DNA from: AG-12 sp027339635
GTDB lineage: Bacteria; Chloroflexota; Dormibacteria; Aeolococcales; Bog-877
NCBI GenBank assembly: GCA_027339635.1
Contig: DAHWNZ010000022.1
Coordinates: 1-35,768, forward strand
Direction: 5' to 3'
Length of the DNA stretch: 35,768 bases
Shown here in pieces: positions 6,813 through 15,026 of the stretch. The first letter of the stretch is position 1. The number at the start of each line of letters is the position of its first letter. The notes beneath the pieces are model-generated. The model made no database searches and had not been told where the DNA came from. It was given only the letters and a program-made list of their open reading frames with translations. A program made the translations under genes and the position numbers.

Positions 6813-7354
6813 CGCCGGTATCCCATCTCATCCAGGATGAGCCGCAGCGACCGCAGGGCGTAGTAGGTCCGCGACTTCACGGTGCCCTCAGGCACGGCCA
6901 GGACGGCGGCGGCCTCGGCGACGCTCCGCTCCCGCCAGACGCACTCCAGGAGCACCTCTCTGTGCTCCGGGCTGAGTCTGGCGAGGGCCTGCCTCAGCAC
7001 CTCAGCCTCCAGCACAAGGTCGAGGTCGGACTCCCCATGGGCCACCTCGGATGCGGCGGCGGCCTCGGCCATGCGACGGCGCCCTCTGGCGCGCCAGCGG
7101 TCTGCTCCGATCCGCCTGGCGACGGTCAGCAGCCACCCCCGGGGTGAGCTGTCCGGCGAACGGAACGCCTGGGGGTGACGCCAGGCCCGCAGGAAGGTCT
7201 CCTGCGTGATCTCTTCCGCTGCCTGTCGGTCGCCCGTCGCCCGCAGGGCGGTCGCCAACACCGCCTGATGGTGCTCCCGGACGAGCCTTCCCACCAGTTC
7301 TGCGTCGCCCGGGTCAACCGGTGCTCCCTCGGGACCGTCGCTGGTCTTGTCCAC
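6809..7354 (-). CDS. ECF-family RNA polymerase sigma factor
   Basis: The protein has 181 residues. Region 2 is at about 25-90 (VREHHQAVLATALRATGD, AAEEITQETFLRAWRH), including the -10 recognition helix. Region 4 is at about 120-175 (LARLSPEHREVLLECVWRER, VPEGTVKSRTYYALRSLR), including the helix-turn-helix that reads the -35. Sigma 1.1 and region 3 are absent, as in group 4 sigma factors. The next gene, coupled by a 4-bp overlap, is its zinc-finger anti-sigma. The GTG start (VDKTSDGP) is weakly supported, since an AGGAG lies about 11 bases upstream. It is divergent from the MDR gene with 86 bases between them. Confidence 0.93.
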   Translation of the reverse strand: MDKTSDGPEGAPVDPGDAELVGRLVREHHQAVLATALRATGDRQAAEEITQETFLRAWRHPQAFRSPDSSPRGWLLTVARRIGADRWRARGRRRMAEAAAASEVAHGESDLDLVLEAEVLRQALARLSPEHREVLLECVWRERSVAEAAAVLAVPEGTVKSRTYYALRSLRLILDEMGYRR

Positions 7355-7389
7355 CTCTCGACATGCTCCTGCTTGAAGACCAGGAAATC

Positions 7390-7429
7390 AAGCCGGCCGC
7401 GGCCCGCGATGGAACTGGGCAACCGGCTT
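7390..7429. repeat. Inverted repeat in the sigma/MDR divergent region
   Basis: AAGCCGG (7390-7396) and CCGGCTT (7423-7429) form a perfect 7-bp inverted repeat with a 26-base spacer. The right arm touches the presumed -10 of the MDR gene, so it could be an operator. At this length and GC content chance is also possible. Confidence 0.3.
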
Positions 7430-7434
7430 AAGCT
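7429..7434 (+). promoter_or_regulatory. -10 element, leaderless start of the MDR gene
   Basis: TAAGCT, then six bases (ATTGGG), then the ATG at 7441. No ribosome site is present. The spacing places transcription start on the start codon. Confidence 0.45.
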
Positions 7435-7440
7435 ATTGGG

Positions 7441-8382
7441 ATGTACGCCAACTGCATCCGGGAAGGCGAGCTCGCCTGGAGCCAACGCCCCGACCCCACG
7501 CCGAAGGACAGGCAGGTGCTGATTGAGGTCAGGGCGGCCGGCGTCAACGCGGCGGACGTGCTCCAGCTGCGCGGCAACTATCCCGCCCCGCCGGGGTCGC
7601 CGGATGACATACCTGGCATGGAGCTGGCCGGAGTCGTCCAGGCGGTCGGCTCCGAGGTCAGGCGGTTCAGCGCCGGAGATCGCGTGATGGCCTTGGTCGG
7701 AGGCGGGGCACACGCCCAGTTGGCGGTTGCCGACGAGGGCACCGTCCTACCCATGCCGGACCAGCTCGAGTTCACCGCTGCCGCGGGTTTTCCGGAGGTG
7801 TTCACCACCGCCTGGGACGCCATGTTTGATCAGGGCGGGCTCAAACCGGGCGAGCGGGTTCTGGTCACCGGCGCGGCCGGCGGGGTTGGCACGGCGGCCA
7901 TCCAGTTGGCAGCGGCTGCCGGTGCATCGGTCGTGGCCTCCTGTCGAAACCAGGATCTCCTGGCGGACCTGATCGCCATGGGGGCCGAGGCGGCCCACCT
8001 CCCCGACGCCGCATTGGAGCGGGGACCATTCGACCTCGTCCTGGAGTTGGTCGGCGGCGATGGCGTGGGAGCGGCCCTGGCCCGCCTGAGCACCAGAGGC
8101 AGGATCTCTGTCATCGGCCTGGGCGCCGGCCGCTCAACCCAACTTGACCTCTCCCTGCTGATGGGCAAGCGAGCCCGCATCTTCGGCTCCACCCTGAGAG
8201 CCAGACCGGCGGCCGAAAAGGAGATGGTCATGGCGGGCGTGCAGCGCCATGTCGTGCCGCTGCTGGGGGCGGGCCGACTTCGAGTGCCCGTCGCGGCGAC
8301 GTATCCCCTCCACCAGGCCGGGGACGCCTACCGCCGCCTGAGTGCAGGCGGCAAGCTGGGCAAGATCATCCTGATCGCCTGA
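7441..8382 (+). CDS. NADPH:quinone oxidoreductase-like zinc-independent MDR enzyme
   Basis: This 313-residue medium-chain dehydrogenase/reductase has a GroES-like N-terminal half (VLIEVRAAGVNAADVLQLRG, PGMELAGVVQAVG) and a Rossmann half with LVTGAAGGVGTAAIQLA at about 141-157. The residue pattern is that of quinone oxidoreductases (QOR/PIG3 group), and the structural-zinc Cys cluster of alcohol dehydrogenases is missing. Such enzymes reduce quinones or enones with NADPH. The C-terminal AGDAYRRLSAGGKLGKIIL is typical of this group. The substrate cannot be read from the sequence. It is transcribed alone, probably leaderless, and divergently from the sigma factor gene. Confidence 0.88.
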   Translation: MYANCIREGELAWSQRPDPTPKDRQVLIEVRAAGVNAADVLQLRGNYPAPPGSPDDIPGMELAGVVQAVGSEVRRFSAGDRVMALVGGGAHAQLAVADEGTVLPMPDQLEFTAAAGFPEVFTTAWDAMFDQGGLKPGERVLVTGAAGGVGTAAIQLAAAAGASVVASCRNQDLLADLIAMGAEAAHLPDAALERGPFDLVLELVGGDGVGAALARLSTRGRISVIGLGAGRSTQLDLSLLMGKRARIFGSTLRARPAAEKEMVMAGVQRHVVPLLGAGRLRVPVAATYPLHQAGDAYRRLSAGGKLGKIILIA

Positions 8383-8434
8383 TCCCTCGCTCCGACGAAC
8401 TGCCCTTCAGGGTATCGGGCCGCACCTCTGTTGT

Positions 8435-8440
8435 TAGAGT
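8435..8440 (+). promoter_or_regulatory. -10 element, leaderless start of the phosphoribosyltransferase gene
   Basis: TAGAGT, six bases (AGGAAC), ATG at 8447. The AGGA is only two bases from the ATG, too close to act as a normal ribosome site. Confidence 0.5.
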
Positions 8441-8446
8441 AGGAAC

Positions 8447-9097
8447 ATGGAGGCGTCACCACCCGCGCCGCAGCTGCTGGTGCCCGTTTTGGAGGTGCCC
8501 GCCCCCAAGGCGGTCGGTCAGCTTTCCCTCTGGAACGACCCGGCCGTCGATCAGCTCCCGGTCCGCGAGATCGCCAGTGCGGACATGGTCCGAGAGCGGG
8601 TGTGCGCGCTCGCGGAGCAGATAGCCACTGAGTTGGGAGGCGAGCCGCTCACACTGGCCGTGGTCCTGCGGGGAGCCTTCGTATTCGCGGCAGACCTGGC
8701 CCGGGAACTCATCACCAACAAGATGGAGAACCTGCTGATCACCTTCTTCCATGCCAGCAGCTACCGCGGCACCAAGGCATGGCGCGCCCCTGTGATTCAG
8801 GAGCTGGGCGACCTGAGCGCCGACGGCAAGCAGACGGTGCTGATCATCGACGACATAGTCGACGCCGGCCACACCGCCGCCGCCATGATCGAACGCCTCT
8901 CCTCGCCCAGCCGCCGGGTCGAGTACTGCTCCCTCCTGGACCGGCCGGAGGCAAGGGAGGCGCCGGTGCATCCCCGCTACGTCGGCTTTCGCCTGGCGGG
9001 GCCGGGCTTCGTCGTCGGGTACGGCCTTGACTACGACGACAAGTACCGGGAGCTGCCCTACCTGGCCCAGTGGATGCCACCACCTGGCCTTGGCTGA
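8447..9097 (+). CDS. hpt: Hypoxanthine-guanine phosphoribosyltransferase-like protein
   Basis: This 216-residue type I phosphoribosyltransferase transfers phosphoribose from PRPP to a 6-oxopurine in purine salvage. Seen in order: VVLRGAFVFAADLARELI at about 72-89 (the HPRT loop I region), FHASSYRGT at 101-109 (flexible loop II with the SSY), the PRPP loop VLIIDDIVDAGHTA at 131-144, and GYGLDYDDKYRELPYL at the C-terminus, which is highly typical of Hpt. Two departures are an extra 40-residue N-terminal segment and GHT in place of the usual GRT/GLT in the PRPP loop. It ends convergently with a nucleobase permease gene, so uptake and salvage of purine bases lie side by side. Confidence 0.85.
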   Translation: MEASPPAPQLLVPVLEVPAPKAVGQLSLWNDPAVDQLPVREIASADMVRERVCALAEQIATELGGEPLTLAVVLRGAFVFAADLARELITNKMENLLITFFHASSYRGTKAWRAPVIQELGDLSADGKQTVLIIDDIVDAGHTAAAMIERLSSPSRRVEYCSLLDRPEAREAPVHPRYVGFRLAGPGFVVGYGLDYDDKYRELPYLAQWMPPPGLG

Positions 9098-9099
9098 GG

Positions 9100-9123
9100 G
9101 CGGGGCGGGCGGTCCCGCCCCGC
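9100..9123. terminator. Perfect 10-bp GC hairpin between convergent genes
   Basis: GCGGGGCGGG (9100-9109), loop CGGT, CCCGCCCCGC (9114-9123). It sits exactly between the stops of the phosphoribosyltransferase (+) and the permease (-). There is no T run on either side, so it may work as a bidirectional stem terminator or simply protect 3' ends. Confidence 0.55.
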
Positions 9124-9136
9124 ACCGAGGGATGGA

Positions 9137-10606
9137 TCAGGAGGGGGCGCCGCTCTCCTCCCGCCCACCGGTCAGCTGCTCTCGCTCACGGCCCAGGCTG
9201 CCAACCGACATCAGCAGGTAGGCCAGGCCACCCACCAGGATCCCCACCAGCCAGCTGAAGTCGGCACCACCCGTCAGCTTCGACAGCGGGCCCACGAACG
9301 AAGGCACGTAGAAGGCAGCGTCGATCCAGAGCATGGCTGCCGCCATTCCCAGCAGCTGCGCGACCACAGCCCGCCAGTTCACCCCGCCCCGCCGCCAGTA
9401 GAGGCCGCCGGTGGTGCTGACCAGGGAGGCACCGTCGTAGCGCCCCCTCCGCATCAGGTAGTCGATCATGAGGATGCCGAACCAGGGCCCCAGCCAGACG
9501 ACTATGTAGTCCAAAAAGCCCGACAGGTCCGTGTAGAAGTTCCCCTTGAAGATGACCAGCACGGTCACCGCCCCGGCCACCACGGTGTCGATCACGACCG
9601 CTCCCCATCGCTTCACCGGGAGCCCCAGAGCCTGCAGGGTGACTCCTGAGGAGTAGAGGTCCAACGAGTTGATGGCGAACAGCTGGGGGAGCACCAGGAT
9701 CAGAAACGGCCAGAAGAACCAGCTCGCGAACGACGACGGGACGCCGGTTACGGCGGTCACCTGGGGGCTCACGATGAAGGCGAGTGCCCCCAGGAGCTCC
9801 AGCAGGATGGAGGGGATGGCGGCCCCCATGGTGGCCGCCCAGAAGGTCCTCGCCTTGGGCGTGGACCGCGGCAGGTAGCGGGAGTAGTCGCTGGCATTCT
9901 CCGTCCAACCGAGCCCGCCGGCGGAAACGATCAACACAACTGCGGTGGTCCAGACAGCCCATGACGCCTGCTGGTGGAAATGGCCAAGGTTGACGTGGGG
10001 CACGACCAGGATCGCCATGACCACGAAGAGGACGATGAACACGAAGGAGAGGTAGCGAAGCGTCTTGGTGATCATGGCGTGGCCCAGGAAGGGGACCACG
10101 AACTGGATGGCGACCGCGGCCAGGATGATCGCCACCTTGAGCCCGGTGCTCTGGCCAATCCCCCCCCGCGCGAACATCGCCAGCGTCACCAGCACCACCA
10201 GAACAAGTCCTTCGATCTCAAAGCCCACCTGGGTGAGCCAGTTGAAGGCCGACACCAGCCGGTTGCCGTTGAGCCCGAAGGGGGCTCTGGAGACCATGAA
10301 GGCGGTGGTGCCCGCCTCCGGCCCCGGGAGGCTCGCCAGGCCGAGGAACACATAGGCCAGATTGCCCACCAGGATCGCCAGGACCGCCTGTCCGAACGAG
10401 AGTCCAAATGAGATCGCCAGCGCGCCGTAGACCAAGAACTCAACGTTCCAGATGCCGCCCGCCCAGAGCCAGAACAGTCCGGAAGGACGCATGCTCCGCT
10501 CGGCCTCTGGGATCAGGTCGATTCCGTGCTGCTCCACCTTGAAGGCGCCATACTCGCCGCCGTCGCCCAGGCCCCGTTCGAATTCCATCGGTTGACTGGT
10601 GGCCAA
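9137..10606 (-). CDS. NCS1-family nucleobase permease (cytosine/purine/allantoin type)
   Basis: This 489-residue membrane protein has about 12 hydrophobic helices. The NCS1 features are GLFWLWAGGIWNVEFLVYGA in the first helix, LPGPEAGTTAFMVSRAPFG, then NWLTQVGFEIEG, and LGWTENASDYSRYLPRST after helix 6, a conserved cytosolic stretch of this family. These transporters import cytosine, purines, hydantoin or allantoin with H+ or Na+. The substrate is not decidable here, but the neighbouring phosphoribosyltransferase suggests a purine base. The start is a TTG at 10606 with GGGGAGGAG about seven bases upstream. A promoter embedded in an inverted repeat lies about 75 bases further up. Confidence 0.88.
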   Translation of the reverse strand: MATSQPMEFERGLGDGGEYGAFKVEQHGIDLIPEAERSMRPSGLFWLWAGGIWNVEFLVYGALAISFGLSFGQAVLAILVGNLAYVFLGLASLPGPEAGTTAFMVSRAPFGLNGNRLVSAFNWLTQVGFEIEGLVLVVLVTLAMFARGGIGQSTGLKVAIILAAVAIQFVVPFLGHAMITKTLRYLSFVFIVLFVVMAILVVPHVNLGHFHQQASWAVWTTAVVLIVSAGGLGWTENASDYSRYLPRSTPKARTFWAATMGAAIPSILLELLGALAFIVSPQVTAVTGVPSSFASWFFWPFLILVLPQLFAINSLDLYSSGVTLQALGLPVKRWGAVVIDTVVAGAVTVLVIFKGNFYTDLSGFLDYIVVWLGPWFGILMIDYLMRRGRYDGASLVSTTGGLYWRRGGVNWRAVVAQLLGMAAAMLWIDAAFYVPSFVGPLSKLTGGADFSWLVGILVGGLAYLLMSVGSLGREREQLTGGREESGAPS

Positions 10607-10679
10607 GCCGCTCCTCCCCTAGTGGTCTGGTACCGTTGCTGCCTGCCCGGTCAATCTCCGAGCGACCGACGGTCGATCA

Positions 10680-10708
10680 ATTGTCGCCAACATATAGTGG
10701 GCTGTCAA
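10680..10708 (-). promoter_or_regulatory. Promoter of the NCS1 permease gene
   Basis: TTGACA (10708-10703), 17-base spacer, GACAAT (10685-10680) on the minus strand: a perfect -35 with ideal spacing. Transcription should start near 10673, leaving a leader of about 67 bases before the TTG. It is the best -35/-10 pair in the window. Confidence 0.7.
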
Positions 10709-10726
10709 GTTGCAACCCACAATATA
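10693..10726. promoter_or_regulatory. Inverted repeat overlapping the permease promoter, probable operator
   Basis: TATAGTGGGCTG (10693-10704) faces CAACCCACAATATA (10713-10726). The second arm read on the other strand is TATATTGTGGGTTG, so the arms match except for a two-base insertion and one substitution. The -35 hexamer lies at the centre and the spacer in one arm, which is the geometry of a repressor site. Confidence 0.55.
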
Positions 10727-10752
10727 GGGTAGTCTGCCTCTCGGGAGTCCCG

Positions 10753-11982
10753 TCAGGCTGTCTTGGGAGCCGTCGGCTGGGGCACCGCCCCATCAAGGGC
10801 TGAGAGAGGAAGCCTTGGGGCACCGGACAGCAGCAGCTCCATCCAGATGCGAACCTGCGCGGGGACGGTGAACGACTCCTCACCCTTGCTGCTCTGCCTC
10901 TCCCCGACGACGCCCGCCCGGGTCAGCGCCGCCAGGTGGTAGGTCGCCTCATCGTCGCTCATGGAGGCCGTCGTGGCGACCTCAGACGCGGTCGTGGCTC
11001 CCGCCAGCAGCGCCCTCACCACCGCCAGACGGGGGACGGCGCCCAGCTCGTGGAGCAGATCCGCGACCGAGCGCAGCTCAGGGTCGCCCCGTCCCTCCTT
11101 GAAGCTGGACGCGAAGCCCGGGGCCCCGTGGTGGCGGGGCAGGTACACGGTGTGCAGCAGGGCCTCTCCTACGGTGGCGCCGGTGCTCCTTCGGGTTACG
11201 AAGAGGTAGAGGGCCGCGACCACCGCAAGCGCCACCAGACCGTCCGCCCAGCTGGCGATGAGGCCGCTCCCGGTCACCAGGCGAGCGATGGCCAGAAGCC
11301 CCGTCAGAATGCTGGCGACGACACCCAGGTCGATGAGGGCAGCCAGCGAGGTCTTGAGCCACACCGGCACGTTGACCAGCGGCTCCCGTTCCTTCGCCGG
11401 GGTCTTGCGGATGGCGAGGTAGCCGCCCACTCCGATCACCAGCAAGATCCCCCCCTGCACCGCGACCCGAGCCAGATTGTTCAGGAAATGCTCGACGGGG
11501 ATTCCCGCCACCACCCCGATGGCGACGAACACGCACACCCAGATTGCGGTGCTGGGGATGAGGCCCTCGATGAACGTGCGGCGGCGCACCCCGAAGGCGC
11601 CCGCGACCAGGGTCGTGTAGATGCGGAGCCCAGGGATCAGGCGAGAGACCCCGATCCCCACGGGGCCCGCCTCCCGAACTCTCTTCGAGACCCGTTCCAG
11701 CGCCTTCGCCTGATGAAACCTGACCGCCAGGTCGGTCAGCCCGTGCTCTCCCATCACCCTGGTCCAGCTGTACCCGACCATCGCGCCGGCGACGCACACA
11801 GCGAAGGCCAGTGGCACGAACACCCAGGGGTCCAGCCCTCCGGCGGCGATGAGCAGGCCCGCCGCCAGCAGGGTCAGCTCACCGGGCGCGAACGGCAGCG
11901 GCACCCCCGCCTCTTCGACGAAGAGCAGGCTGCACAGCAGAACGATCGCCACCACCCCGTGGAGGCCGGAGAGGAGATTCAT
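10753..11982 (-). CDS. DedA-type membrane protein fused to an RDD-like segment and a C-terminal winged helix
   Basis: The protein has 409 residues. Residues 1-190 are a DedA/SNARE-associated domain: EEAGVPLPFAPGE at 23-35, AGAMVGYSWTR at 66-76, SRLIPGLRIYTTLVAG at 113-128. DedA proteins are phospholipid-flippase/transport-related membrane proteins. Residues about 208-282 have two further helices with AALIDLG and STGATVGEALLHTVY, resembling an RDD domain. Residues about 305-375 form an ArsR-like winged helix: PRLAVVRALLAGATTASEVA, then MSDDEATYHLAALTRAGVV and a basic wing. The frame is continuous and codon use is uniform, so this looks like a true fusion. If it binds DNA it would be a membrane-tethered regulator. 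Otherwise the winged helix may be a cytosolic protein-binding domain. The RDD part is the least certain. Confidence 0.75.
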   Translation of the reverse strand: MNLLSGLHGVVAIVLLCSLLFVEEAGVPLPFAPGELTLLAAGLLIAAGGLDPWVFVPLAFAVCVAGAMVGYSWTRVMGEHGLTDLAVRFHQAKALERVSKRVREAGPVGIGVSRLIPGLRIYTTLVAGAFGVRRRTFIEGLIPSTAIWVCVFVAIGVVAGIPVEHFLNNLARVAVQGGILLVIGVGGYLAIRKTPAKEREPLVNVPVWLKTSLAALIDLGVVASILTGLLAIARLVTGSGLIASWADGLVALAVVAALYLFVTRRSTGATVGEALLHTVYLPRHHGAPGFASSFKEGRGDPELRSVADLLHELGAVPRLAVVRALLAGATTASEVATTASMSDDEATYHLAALTRAGVVGERQSSKGEESFTVPAQVRIWMELLLSGAPRLPLSALDGAVPQPTAPKTA

Positions 11983-12046
11983 GGTGAGTGCCTTCGCAAC
12001 CGCCGAGTGGAGACGGAGATCCCTCGCTCAGCCTCGGCCGAATTCG

Positions 12047-12052
12047 AGAATA
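12047..12052 (-). promoter_or_regulatory. Possible -10 element of the DedA-fusion gene
   Basis: TATTCT (12052-12047) on the minus strand lies about 65 bases before the ATG. No convincing -35 is visible. The rest of 11983-12185 shows no gene. Confidence 0.3.
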
Positions 12053-12185
12053 GCGCATGCCTGATGGTCACGAGCCGGTGAGATGCCCACCGCCGGCGGC
12101 GCCACGCGCGCGACCTGCCCTTCGAGGGAGCACGGCCGACCACCGCGCGCCGAAGGGCCGCAGCCGTCGCCGCGCGGGGAGCAGC

Positions 12186-13841
12186 TCACCTGGTGCGGCG
12201 GTATCTCTTGATCAACTCGTTGGTGGAGCTGTCGTGGCTGAGCTCGGGTTCTGCCTTCGACTCCAGTTCGGGGGTTATCCGGTCCGCCAGCAGCTTGCCC
12301 AACTCCACCCCCCACTGGTCGAAGGAGTCGATCCCCCAGATCACCCCCTGGGTGAACGTCTTGTGCTCATAGAGAGCTATGAGCTTCCCCAGGGTCTCGG
12401 GCGTCAGCCGTTCCATCAGCAACGTGGTCGTGGGACGGTTGCCCGCACAGACGCGGTAGGGAATCTGCCACTCTGGCACTCCGGCCGCCCGCAGCTCCTC
12501 AGCCGACCTGCCGAAGGCCAGCGCCTCCGTTTGCGCGAAGAGATTTGCCATCAACAGGTCGTGATGCCTGCCGAGAGGATTGACGGGCTGGCAGAAGCCG
12601 ATGAAGTCGCAGGGAATCAGCTTGGTGCCCTGGTGAATCAGCTGGTAGAAGGCGTGTTGACCGTTGGTGCCTGGCTGGCCCCAGATGATCGGCCCGGTCT
12701 GGTAGTCCACCTCCCGCCCGGCGAGGTCCACGTGCTTGCCGTTGCTCTCCATCTCCAGCTGCTGCAGATACGCGGGCAGCCGGCCGAGGTAGTGGTCGTA
12801 GGGCAGGACCGCCAGGGTCTCGGCACCAAAGAAGTTGTTGTACCAGACGGCGATCAGGCCCAGGAGGACCGGCAGGTTCTCCTCCAGGGGGGCATTCCTG
12901 AAGTGTTCGTCCATGGCATGGAATCCGGCCAGCATCTCCCGGAATCGCTCCGGTCCGATCGCGATCATGAGTGACAGCCCGATCGCGGAATCGTAGGAAT
13001 AGCGACCGCCGACCCAGTCCCAGAAGGGAAACATGTTGGCAGTGTCGATGCCAAAGTCGCCGACCCCCGCCGCATTCGTGGATACCGCCACGAAGTGGGA
13101 CGCCACGGCCGCGGGGTCGTCTCCAAGCCCGGCCAGCAGCCAGTCCCTCGCCGTCGTGGCATTGGTGAGGGTCTCCAGGGTGTGCCAGCTCTTGGAGCAG
13201 ACCACGAACAGGGTCTCCTCAGGGTCCAGCCCCCTTGTCGCCTCCACGAAATCGGTGGCGTCAATGTTGGACACAAAGCGCAGGTTCAGCCGTTCACTGG
13301 CGTAGTGGCGCAGAGCCTCGTAGGCCATAACCGGCCCCAGATCCGACCCCCCGATGCCGATATTCACGACATTGCGCACCGGCTTGCCCGTGTGCCCGCG
13401 CCACTCGCCGCTTCTCACCCGCGACGCGAAGTCTGCCATCCGCTCCAGCACCGCCAGCACGTCCGGCACAACGTCGTGACCGTTGACCATGATCGACTCG
13501 CCCGCCGGGGCTCGCAGCGCCACGTGGAGCACGGCGCGCTCCTCCGAGACGTTGATCGCTTCGCCTCTGAACATGGCCTCGATCCGCTCGCCAAGGTGGC
13601 ACTCGCGGGCAAGGGCCACCAGCAAGTCCCTGGTCGTTGCTGTCAGCCGGTTCTTGGAGTAGTCGAGGTAGATGTCCAACGCCTCGGCGGTGAGGGTTCT
13701 CCCCCGCTGCGCGTCGGCCGCGAAGAGCTCCTTCAGAGTTGTCTGCCGGATCTCCTGGAAGTGGCGGTTCAGGGCAGCGAACGATCCCATCTCCCGCAGG
13801 CGCGGCCGGGCCTTTACGGCGTCCCGGCCCTCAGGAGCCAA
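12186..13841 (-). CDS. pgi: Glucose-6-phosphate isomerase
   Basis: It interconverts glucose 6-phosphate and fructose 6-phosphate. It has about 550 residues, normal for the bacterial long form. Seen: LDYSKNRLT, NIGIGGSDLGPVMAYEAL, VCSKSWHTLETLTNA (a variant of the usual SKTFTTLETLTNA phosphate loop), GGRYSYDSAIGLSL, GTNGQHAFYQLIHQGT with the catalytic region, and WGIDSFDQWGVELGK at the C-terminus. The TTG at 13841 has AGGGGG six bases upstream and overlaps the tal stop by 11 bases. An ATG at 13790 and one at 13865 are alternatives. It is the last gene of the zwf-gnd-tal-pgi operon, linking pentose phosphate products back to glycolysis. Confidence 0.95.
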   Translation of the reverse strand: MAPEGRDAVKARPRLREMGSFAALNRHFQEIRQTTLKELFAADAQRGRTLTAEALDIYLDYSKNRLTATTRDLLVALARECHLGERIEAMFRGEAINVSEERAVLHVALRAPAGESIMVNGHDVVPDVLAVLERMADFASRVRSGEWRGHTGKPVRNVVNIGIGGSDLGPVMAYEALRHYASERLNLRFVSNIDATDFVEATRGLDPEETLFVVCSKSWHTLETLTNATTARDWLLAGLGDDPAAVASHFVAVSTNAAGVGDFGIDTANMFPFWDWVGGRYSYDSAIGLSLMIAIGPERFREMLAGFHAMDEHFRNAPLEENLPVLLGLIAVWYNNFFGAETLAVLPYDHYLGRLPAYLQQLEMESNGKHVDLAGREVDYQTGPIIWGQPGTNGQHAFYQLIHQGTKLIPCDFIGFCQPVNPLGRHHDLLMANLFAQTEALAFGRSAEELRAAGVPEWQIPYRVCAGNRPTTTLLMERLTPETLGKLIALYEHKTFTQGVIWGIDSFDQWGVELGKLLADRITPELESKAEPELSHDSSTNELIKRYRRTR

Positions 13842-14916
13842 CTCGCGCCCCCTGGCGCTTGCCATCGATGCAGGCGATCAGGCTGTGCCAGGATTTGGCG
13901 AACGACTCCCCGCCCTGTTCCTGCAAGGATCGGGCCAGATCCTCGGGGTCAATCCCCGCCGAGCCTAGTTCAGCCATGACCTGGACCGCGTCCCCGCCAT
14001 CGGCCGGCAGCATAGGGCCCACCCTGCCGTGGTCGAAGAAGGCCATCAGGGTCTCATCAGGCATGGTGTTGATGGTGAAGGGCGCCCCCAGGGCCGCCAC
14101 GTACAGGGTGTCGGGTGACTCCTTGTCCTTGGTCGAGGTGCTCGCGAACAGAAGTCGTTGGGCCCTCGCACCCGCGTTGGCGAGCCGCTGCCACCTGGCC
14201 GAGTCGAGCAACTCGCGATAGCTGCGATATGCCAGGGTGGCGGCGGCGATCCCCACCCGATCGTGGAGGGACTGAGGGGCCCTGCCCTTCACCGCCGTGT
14301 CCCAACGGCTCACGAACACCGAGGCGACCGACGCCACGGCGGCGGAGAGCCCCTGGTCAACCCTGCGTTCCAGTCCCCTCATGTAGGCCTCGGCCGCCCT
14401 CTGATACTGGGTGGCGGAGAAGAGGAGTGTCACGTTCACCGGGACCCCCCGGTAGATCGTCTCTTCAATCGCCTCCAGCCCAGCCTCCGTACCTGGGATC
14501 TTGATGAACAGATTGCCCCTGTCCGCCCTGGCCCAGAGCTCTCTGGCCATCCGGGCCGTGCCCATCGCGTCGTTGAGCAGGAGCGGGGACACCTCCAGGG
14601 AGACCCATCCGTCAACCCCTGAGGTTCGCTCATGGATGGGTTGGAAGAGATCGGCCGCCCGCCGCAGGTCGGCAATGGCCAGCTCGAAGAAGATCTCTTC
14701 GCTGCTCTGGCCCCGCGCCATACCCTCCTCGATGTCCCGGTCATAATCGGCGCTGCTCTCAATTGCCTTGTCGAAGATGGTGGGATTCGAGGTGAGGCCA
14801 GTCACGGCCCGCTCAGCTATGTGGGCGGCAAGCCCGCCCCCATCCAGGAGCCCGCGGGTGATGTTGTCAAGCCAGAGACTCTGCCCGGCTCGGTTCAGTT
14901 CCTTGGTGGCGTTCAT
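13831..14916 (-). CDS. tal: Transaldolase
   Basis: It transfers a dihydroxyacetone unit between sedoheptulose 7-phosphate and glyceraldehyde 3-phosphate, yielding erythrose 4-phosphate and fructose 6-phosphate. The 361-residue protein belongs to the longer transaldolase subfamily common in actinobacteria and cyanobacteria. The Schiff-base lysine is Lys139 in NLFIKIPGTEAGL. Other family markers are LDNITRGLL, VTGLTSNPTIFDKAI, WVSLEVSPLL and NVTLLFSATQY. The ATG at 14916 has AGGGAG six bases before it and is preferred over an in-frame GTG at 14922. It overlaps pgi and follows gnd after 110 bases in which I see no gene. Confidence 0.95.
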   Translation of the reverse strand: MNATKELNRAGQSLWLDNITRGLLDGGGLAAHIAERAVTGLTSNPTIFDKAIESSADYDRDIEEGMARGQSSEEIFFELAIADLRRAADLFQPIHERTSGVDGWVSLEVSPLLLNDAMGTARMARELWARADRGNLFIKIPGTEAGLEAIEETIYRGVPVNVTLLFSATQYQRAAEAYMRGLERRVDQGLSAAVASVASVFVSRWDTAVKGRAPQSLHDRVGIAAATLAYRSYRELLDSARWQRLANAGARAQRLLFASTSTKDKESPDTLYVAALGAPFTINTMPDETLMAFFDHGRVGPMLPADGGDAVQVMAELGSAGIDPEDLARSLQEQGGESFAKSWHSLIACIDGKRQGARVGS

Positions 14917-15026
14917 GTTCACTCCCTAATCAGACACGATCCCGCTGGGCCAGGCTGCGATCGCGCCCACCCGAGAGCCCGTCCCCGCCATCGCCAAGCT
15001 GGGACCAGCCGGGGAAAGGCCGCGAT

